A DNA stretch of 18,983 nucleotides from UBA1149 sp963579235. GTDB lineage: Bacteria > Desulfobacterota > Binatia > UBA1149. This document shows, piece by piece, positions 14,165 to 18,983 of the stretch; positions within the stretch are counted from its first letter, which is position 1, and every line of letters starts with the position of its first letter. A program made the position numbers and the translations under genes. The stretch is from positions 1-18,983 of the forward strand of contig CAUZFM010000055.1 in assembly GCA_963579235.1 (NCBI GenBank), in the 5' to 3' direction. The notes under the pieces were generated by a model. That model was not told the DNA's origin and did not search any database. It saw only the letters and a list, made by a program, of their open reading frames with translations.

Positions 14165-16528
14165 CTACGCAATTTTGGCTATCTGGCAGGGCTGAAAACG
14201 GTGGTGTGGACAGCCGGTAAACGGATCGCGGTCGGCCGCGTCGCTGAGCAGGTTCATGTTCACACCCACGGTCTCGAGCTCGCCGTTGTCGTTTTCGTGC
14301 TGCATGCCGAAGCCATTGGGGATGGCCACGTGCCCGTTCTGAAGTCGCTTGTCGACGGTGGCCGGTAACTCCACGCTGGCCCTGCGCGTGGACAGGCGCA
14401 CCGTCTCGCCGTCGGTGATATCGAGGCGCTCGGCGTCTCCCGGGCTCAGTGATAGGGCGCAGTGTGGGCCACGTCCCTTGCGCCAGTTGGGGTCTCGCTG
14501 GATGGTGTTTGCCGTCCAGCGGGTACGCAGGCCGTTGCCCAGTATCATGGGGTATTCAGGGTCGGAGGGCATACCGTTGGTGACCGCCCGTTGTATCTCC
14601 TCGAGCATCTCGGGCACTGCGAGGTGGGCGCGGCCGTCGTCGTGGCCTATGTGGTCCACGAGGTTGGCGGTCTCGTCGAGGCAGGCAATCTCAACCCCCT
14701 CGGGGTGGTCCAGTATGCGCCGGAATATTTCTTCGCCCAGTTCACCAGGGGTCTTGTCGCTCCAGTCGTCGCCCAGGGTGCGCAGTACCGCGTCGCGGCG
14801 CTGCATGGCGTTGGCCTGGCACAGCGCCCACACGGCCACCAGCGATGGCGCCGGCAGGTGACGTCCCACCGAACGGTAAGCCCAGCTCACGATCTGTGTT
14901 TCGGCATCCATCCCACGCGATGCGGGGCCGGCCACCAGTTCCAGCGCGCGCGCAAAAAACGCGGCACGTTCGGCGATGGGATCTTCGCCGCAGGCCATCT
15001 CGTTAAGCTCATTGGGTAGCGGTTCCACCAGGCCCATCTCTTCGAGCAGGCGCGTGTAGATCTCCGGCTCGGGCCTGGTGTCGGGCGGGGCCGGCACCAC
15101 CGGCGGCCTGACCTGCACCTCGATCTGCGGGTGGCGGCGCGGAAAGTTCGCTACCTCCCACTTTTCGTAACCGCAGGGCACGGGCAGTACGTAGTCGGCC
15201 TCGCGCGCAGTCTCGCTCATGGCGGGGTCGATGACGACCAGCAGGTCGAGAGCGGCAACCGCTTCGCGCCACTTGCCGGTGTCGGAATATGACAGCAGCG
15301 GGTTGCCTCCCTCAACGATCAGCGCACGTATGCGGTCTGGATGGTCGACCAGTATCTCCTCGGGCGCCAGGGTGGGAGAAAACATTCCGAAGTTGCCCAG
15401 CGCACGAATGGCCGGTATGCCCGAGGCCAGCGCTCTTGCCGGCTCGGCTTTCCTGTTGGCACTGCGCGTTGCCGGCAGAAAACTCTCGATGAAATGCATG
15501 CCGCCGGGGTTACCGAAATTGCCGGTTATGCAGGCCAGGATGCGTATGAGGTAAGACACCAGCGTGGAGTAAGGGGTCTGCTCGACGCCAAGATCGAAGA
15601 AAAAGGACGCCGAAGGTGCCGTGGCAAAATCGCGGGCGAGCTGCTCCAGTTCGGCGGCCTCGATGCCCGCGCGCGAGGCCATCTCGGCTACGTTGATGGG
15701 GCCGAGCGCGTCGCGTATTTCATTGAAACCGGTAGTGGTCGACCGCAGGAACTCGGCGTCGAAAAGTTCGTTCTGCACGATGCTCGCGGCCATGCCCAGC
15801 AACAACTGGGCGTCGCTGCCCGGGCGTACCTGCAGGTGGCGGTCGGCCCCGCGGGTGGTTTCGGTCTCGCGCGGGTCCAGGACGACCACGGTGCAAGATT
15901 CCTTCTTCTCCAGGGCCTTGAAGGTGTCCAGCGCGCGGTGGCCCCGGTGACTGATCTTGGGATTGGTGCCCATGACAACCATGAAGGCCGTGTTGTCGAC
16001 GTCGGCGTGCATGAATGCGGCCGGCGAAGCGTCAAATATCCACGAGTCGACCAGGTGGTGCTGGGTCTTTTCCTGGGCGTAGGCGTTGAACCACTTGCGC
16101 GTGCCGAAGGCCCTCAAAAAGCCCGTGGCGTATGGTGCGTCCATGTGGTTGCCCTGTCCTCCAACGCCCGACAGTCCCAGTGACCCCGGGCCGTGAGTGT
16201 CGCGCAGGTTTCTCAGGCGGCCGGCGATCTCGGTGATAGCCGTGTCCCAGTCGATCTGCTCAAAGCTGCCGTCGTCGCGGCGCCTGAGCGGGTGCTCGAC
16301 GCGCAGCGGGTGATCAATGTAGTTGGTGATGGTCACTCCCTTGTTGCAGATGTAACCCTGCGTAAAGGGGTTGGTCGGGTCGGCGCGTACATCGGTTATG
16401 CGGCCGTCGGCCACGTCTACGCGCAGCCCGCAGTTGTGGCTGCACAGCACGCAGGCCGTGGCGAGATCGTTGCCGCCGAGCTCTATGGGTGTGCTTGAAA
16501 CAGATGGGTGGGCGGCGGCTGTGCTCAT
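14165..16528 (-). CDS. Molybdopterin oxidoreductase, DMSO reductase superfamily
   Basis: The 787-residue catalytic subunit begins with a 4Fe-4S motif, C-x2-C-x3-C-x27-C (Cys26, 29, 33, 61), in CVLCSHNCGLRV and GYICNKG. The molybdopterin domain follows, with VMGTNPKISHRG, VVLDPRETETTRGADRHLQ, GNFGNPGGMHF and EGGNPLLSYSD. The C-terminal dinucleotide-binding barrel (from about residue 660) contains YPMILGNGLRTRWTANT and HVAIPNGFG. No Tat signal precedes the cluster, so it should be cytoplasmic, like formate dehydrogenase H or assimilatory nitrate reductase. At the usual Mo-ligand position (about residues 148-160, NAYAQEKTQHH) I see no Cys, Sec or Ser. The ATG at 16528 has GGGAG about 8 nt upstream; an ATG ten codons earlier lacks one. 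No electron-transfer subunit is adjacent. The substrate is unknown. Confidence 0.9.
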   Translation of the reverse strand: MSTAAAHPSVSSTPIELGGNDLATACVLCSHNCGLRVDVADGRITDVRADPTNPFTQGYICNKGVTITNYIDHPLRVEHPLRRRDDGSFEQIDWDTAITEIAGRLRNLRDTHGPGSLGLSGVGGQGNHMDAPYATGFLRAFGTRKWFNAYAQEKTQHHLVDSWIFDASPAAFMHADVDNTAFMVVMGTNPKISHRGHRALDTFKALEKKESCTVVVLDPRETETTRGADRHLQVRPGSDAQLLLGMAASIVQNELFDAEFLRSTTTGFNEIRDALGPINVAEMASRAGIEAAELEQLARDFATAPSASFFFDLGVEQTPYSTLVSYLIRILACITGNFGNPGGMHFIESFLPATRSANRKAEPARALASGIPAIRALGNFGMFSPTLAPEEILVDHPDRIRALIVEGGNPLLSYSDTGKWREAVAALDLLVVIDPAMSETAREADYVLPVPCGYEKWEVANFPRRHPQIEVQVRPPVVPAPPDTRPEPEIYTRLLEEMGLVEPLPNELNEMACGEDPIAERAAFFARALELVAGPASRGMDAETQIVSWAYRSVGRHLPAPSLVAVWALCQANAMQRRDAVLRTLGDDWSDKTPGELGEEIFRRILDHPEGVEIACLDETANLVDHIGHDDGRAHLAVPEMLEEIQRAVTNGMPSDPEYPMILGNGLRTRWTANTIQRDPNWRKGRGPHCALSLSPGDAERLDITDGETVRLSTRRASVELPATVDKRLQNGHVAIPNGFGMQHENDNGELETVGVNMNLLSDAADRDPFTGCPHHRFQPCQIAKIA

Positions 16529-16856
16529 GGGCGTTTCTCCCGGTTCAGACCCATTCATAAGGGACTGATTTTACAGCCCAGACAAGTTCAACCGACTGCT
16601 AAGGCAGGTATGCGGTCGGCGCTGCAGCGCGGGCAGCTGTAAACCTGGCTTAGCAGCGGTAGCTGATAGTCGACCGCAAAATAGCTGATTTGGCCCGTGT
16701 TTTCAGGGGCTGGGCCAGCTCCAGGGGCCTTGGTACGCAGCTTGCTCTGACAAGGGCGCACAGCCGAATCGGGCACATGGGGTCGGTTTAATCCCGGCCA
16801 CTTGATCCCGTGCGGCCCACAGACATCAACACAAAACCGAACGAGGAGTAAACACT
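16529..16856. other. Divergent intergenic region with nested inverted repeats
   Basis: These 328 bp lie between the leftward molybdopterin oxidoreductase and the rightward exported pair. They contain a 13-bp inverted repeat (16596-16608 / 16644-16656, one mismatch) enclosing the palindrome GCGCTGCAGCGC (16619-16630), a direct repeat TAGCTGAT (16660-16667 and 16682-16689), and an odd-centred palindrome GCTGGGCCAGC (16709-16719). A strong AGGAG at 16844-16848 serves the rightward gene. I could not place a convincing -35/-10 pair on either strand. Confidence 0.55.
16596..16656. repeat. Nested inverted repeat, possible cruciform or operator
   Basis: CTGCTAAGGCAGG (16596-16608) pairs with CCTGGCTTAGCAG (16644-16656) at 12 of 13 positions. 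The 35-nt interval contains the perfect 12-bp palindrome GCGCTGCAGCGC (16619-16630). It lies upstream of both flanking genes, suggesting regulation or a structured leader. Confidence 0.5.
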
Positions 16857-17792
16857 ATGAGAAATAACAAACACAACAACAACACGCTTCGCGCGACTGC
16901 CTGGATGGTCTGTGCGCTGCTGACCGTTGCCACGGCGGGTATCCTCGCAGTGAGCCCGGCGGCGGCCAACCACCTGGAGGCCAAGATGTACGGCATCGAT
17001 AACTGGGACCAGGACTGTTTACAGAACAGCCTGAACTGGAGTGCCCAGGTCGATCGCTGGTACAACGAGATAGACGATCACGGCTGGTACCACCAGGACG
17101 GGCGTTTCGTGGATACCGGAATGGACCGCAGTCCCTTCTGTGACCCCGACGCGGCTTCGCCCTGCAACGACGGCTGGCGCATGGATGAGGGCGACGCCGT
17201 CATGATCTTCATGCACGGGAGCGACAGTGGCAACCATTGGCGCGGAGCGCTCAGGTTCGACGGTGGAGACGCGGTCAACGATTGTTGGATAGATGCTCCC
17301 GAGTCGGGCACCGAGTTTGGCGCGGGCGCCGAACTCTACGCGGGCGATATGGATATGGAGTACCTGCACCTCTCGTCGTGCAACAGCATGGACGACGACA
17401 ATCTGTCCAATTCCTGGCGCATGTTTCGTGACCCGATTGACAGCCCGCAGAATGGCCGTCGGTTGCACCAGGCTGACGGTTTTCACGGTTTCATGTGGAT
17501 AGGCTCCGGCTTCAGAGCCGACTACGAGGACTTTGCCGACGACGCGTTTTCGGTCTCGATCAAGGACTCGTGGATGGACAACATGCGGCGCAATAACGTG
17601 GGTGCCAACAACGACGACCAGTGCCCGGTGGCCCTGGCAGTAGGCAGCGACAGGGCTGACTGCTTCAACCGCATAGACAACGAGCGCTACAACAACACCA
17701 TGAGCGATCCATCGGCCATCGGGTACTACTGCTACTACTACTACGACGGTTGTGACCCAGCGGGCGAAACCCCTTTCACGGATCCTAACTGA
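16857..17792 (+). CDS. Exported protein with caspase-like His-Gly / Ser-Cys motifs (DUF6345-like)
   Basis: The 311-residue product has a signal peptide: Asn-rich basic start, hydrophobic core AWMVCALLTVATAGILAV, cleavage near residue 37 after SPAAA. The mature part opens with a Tyr/Trp-rich stretch (MYGIDNWDQDC). The strand-like VMIFMHGSDSGNHWRG holds His120-Gly121, and EYLHLSSCNSMDDD holds Cys175. A hydrophobic strand ending in His-Gly and a later strand ending in Ser-Cys is the layout of clan CD peptidases (caspase, gingipain, clostripain), and the spacing of 55 residues is plausible. A further motif GRRLHQADGFHGFMWIGSGF follows. The overall pattern recalls proteins annotated DUF6345, from memory only. 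The C-terminus is Tyr-rich (GYYCYYYYDGC). Ribosome site AGGAG is 8 nt before the ATG. Peptidase activity is inferred, not shown. Confidence 0.85.
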   Translation: MRNNKHNNNTLRATAWMVCALLTVATAGILAVSPAAANHLEAKMYGIDNWDQDCLQNSLNWSAQVDRWYNEIDDHGWYHQDGRFVDTGMDRSPFCDPDAASPCNDGWRMDEGDAVMIFMHGSDSGNHWRGALRFDGGDAVNDCWIDAPESGTEFGAGAELYAGDMDMEYLHLSSCNSMDDDNLSNSWRMFRDPIDSPQNGRRLHQADGFHGFMWIGSGFRADYEDFADDAFSVSIKDSWMDNMRRNNVGANNDDQCPVALAVGSDRADCFNRIDNERYNNTMSDPSAIGYYCYYYYDGCDPAGETPFTDPN

Positions 17793-17821
17793 AGAACGAA
17801 GGCATACAGGAGAATAAGACA

Positions 17822-18928
17822 ATGAAAATCACAAAAAGAAACATAACCGGCCTGGTCGTGATGTTTGCTGCCCTGCAGTTGACGATCGTACCGGCCCAAT
17901 CACAACAGAGCTGCCCCGAGCTTCATGAACTGGCTGGTGGTTCGCTTCCCAGCCTGGTGGGTGACGTGGACACCATGGCGGCACTGGTCGCGGTGGCTGG
18001 AGACCCAGGCATAGCGGCGTCGATGAGCGGCGACAAGAAGGCGCTCAAGTTGGCGCTCAATGCCATAGGGGCTCGGAGTCTGAAGGCCTCCAAGGGCGAT
18101 TGCCGTTTTGACGGTCGGCGTAAACGCTCCGACGGCCGCCATGACGAAGAGGCCGTGCACTGTGACTACAAGGCGCGCAAAACCGGCGCTACGTTGAGCA
18201 TCAAGGCGGCCGAGGGCAGGCTCACCTTCCTCGATCCCACGCGCAGCTTCCAAGCCCAAACTGATCCTGACAACGAGGTGACTGACTCCGCGGCTGCCGA
18301 GACGATCAAGGCGGTAGCGATAGCCTTCGGCCTTGACGAGAAGCAGTTGGACTACCAGCTGGCCGATATCGCCAGGGTCAAGGTGGCCTCGGTGCCGTTG
18401 AGCGAGTCGGGCATTCCCGACACCGACGCCGCAACTGTGCAGGTGGCGGAGGTCTACACGGCCGTTCCTCGCCAGGTGCAGGGAGTAGGCGTGCACGGGT
18501 CGAGGATACAGGCGTCGATTGATCACCGAGGACAGGTGGCCCGCATGCACCTGCGCTGGCCCGAATTCAGGGTCTGCGAGGGCAACGAGGCTTCGCGCCT
18601 GGGCCCCCGCGTGCTCGACCCCTCCAAGGTAAAAATCGCGATTGCCGAAGAGGTTGGCGAGCAGTGGGCTTGCGGTACGGTAGCAGGGCTGCGCAGCAGC
18701 ATTATGTACGTACCCGCTTCCGAGGTGGACAGCCCCGGTACGGACAGCGACGAGACCGCCAATGACTCAGGTGGCGACGATGACGGCTCAGCTGGCTGCT
18801 ACGTGCCCGCCCTGGTTGTACAGGTGACCGGGCCCGAGCCGCTCGAAGATTCCGGTGAGGTTTCTTACGCGGGAGCCGAGTACCTGCTGCCGCTGCTCGC
18901 GGGTAACGAGGACCCGGACGACGGCTGA
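17822..18928 (+). CDS. Exported protein with FTP/PepSY-like segment, partner of the preceding gene
   Basis: The 368-residue protein begins with a signal peptide (MKITKRNITG, then LVVMFAALQLTIVPA, cleavage near residue 25-28). I do not recognise a whole-length family. Residues about 210-250 (VYTAVPRQVQGVGVHGSRIQ then ASIDHRGQVARMHLRWPEF) have the pattern of FTP/PepSY propeptide domains: a strand, a 'G-V-x-V-x-G-S-R' turn, and an amphipathic strand with D-x-x-G-x-V. Those domains often inhibit or chaperone secreted peptidases. An acidic low-complexity linker (SDETANDSGGDDDGSAG) lies near residues 303-319, and the tail is acidic. AGGAG precedes the ATG. It starts 29 bp after the caspase-like gene, so the two are probably co-transcribed and may act together outside the cytoplasm. 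Several paired cysteines suggest disulfides. Confidence 0.85.
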   Translation: MKITKRNITGLVVMFAALQLTIVPAQSQQSCPELHELAGGSLPSLVGDVDTMAALVAVAGDPGIAASMSGDKKALKLALNAIGARSLKASKGDCRFDGRRKRSDGRHDEEAVHCDYKARKTGATLSIKAAEGRLTFLDPTRSFQAQTDPDNEVTDSAAAETIKAVAIAFGLDEKQLDYQLADIARVKVASVPLSESGIPDTDAATVQVAEVYTAVPRQVQGVGVHGSRIQASIDHRGQVARMHLRWPEFRVCEGNEASRLGPRVLDPSKVKIAIAEEVGEQWACGTVAGLRSSIMYVPASEVDSPGTDSDETANDSGGDDDGSAGCYVPALVVQVTGPEPLEDSGEVSYAGAEYLLPLLAGNEDPDDG

Positions 18929-18957
18929 TAGACCAGTAGACCATCTCCCCAGGACGG

Positions 18958-18983
18958 CCCGGTCGGCATCAATGCTGACCGGG
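18958..18983 (+). terminator. Strong hairpin after the exported pair, probable terminator
   Basis: CCCGGTCGGC (18958-18967) pairs with GCTGACCGGG (18974-18983) over ten positions with one G-T wobble, around a 6-nt loop ATCAAT. It begins 29 bp after the stop codon at 18928. The window ends at the stem, so the T-tract needed for a Rho-independent terminator cannot be seen. Confidence 0.6.

Noticed and set aside
16588..16776. Possible small minus-strand protein with a CPRC motif
   Set aside because: GTG start without a ribosome site, overlaps the inverted repeats, and only one short CxxC; probably chance.

Overview
This GC-rich window carries eleven complete genes, one gene cut by the left edge, and a small molybdenum-domain gene. 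Clues to the host are the 51-residue Cys/Asp-rich repeats, a dockerin-like tail, an exported protein with Cys-bracketed helices, and a mix of luciferase-like, AMP-ligase, SDR and sulfotransferase genes. Together they suggest an uncultivated deltaproteobacterial-grade lineage (Myxococcota or Binatota type). This is inferred from gene style only; the window has no rRNA or marker gene. I see no tRNA, CRISPR array, transposase or phage gene.

Layout. At 1-1287 is the 3' end of a secreted protein made of tandem 153-bp repeats and ending in a dockerin-like pair of calcium loops. It is followed by a luciferase-like flavin monooxygenase (1474-2529) and a convergent CbiX-type chelatase (2561-3070, minus). 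A 407-bp gap contains a good sigma70-type promoter driving an exported beta-helix protein (3478-5727). Next comes a small sulfite-oxidase-fold protein that lacks the expected cysteine (5775-6233).

The minus-strand block 9968-6253 reads msrP, a metallo-beta-lactamase-fold lipoprotein, msrQ, then a PAPS-type sulfotransferase, closely packed like one operon. MsrPQ repairs oxidised methionine in the cell envelope. The lipoprotein gene between the two msr genes is the unusual part. A 427-bp divergent region with a G12 tract, a palindrome and a hairpin separates this block from a plus-strand run: acyl-CoA synthetase-like ligase (10396-12216), SDR dehydrogenase (12339-13223) and MOSC protein (13250-14125). 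Convergent to that run is a large cytoplasmic-looking molybdopterin oxidoreductase of the DMSO reductase superfamily (14165-16528, minus). Molybdenum chemistry therefore recurs in four genes within about 11 kb.

After a divergent gap with nested inverted repeats, 16857-18928 encodes two exported proteins 29 bp apart. The first has a His-Gly/Ser-Cys arrangement like clan CD (caspase/gingipain) peptidases. The second has a segment resembling FTP/PepSY propeptide domains. The pair ends in a strong hairpin at the window edge. It is the best candidate for a little-described system here: possibly a secreted cysteine peptidase with its own inhibitor or chaperone.
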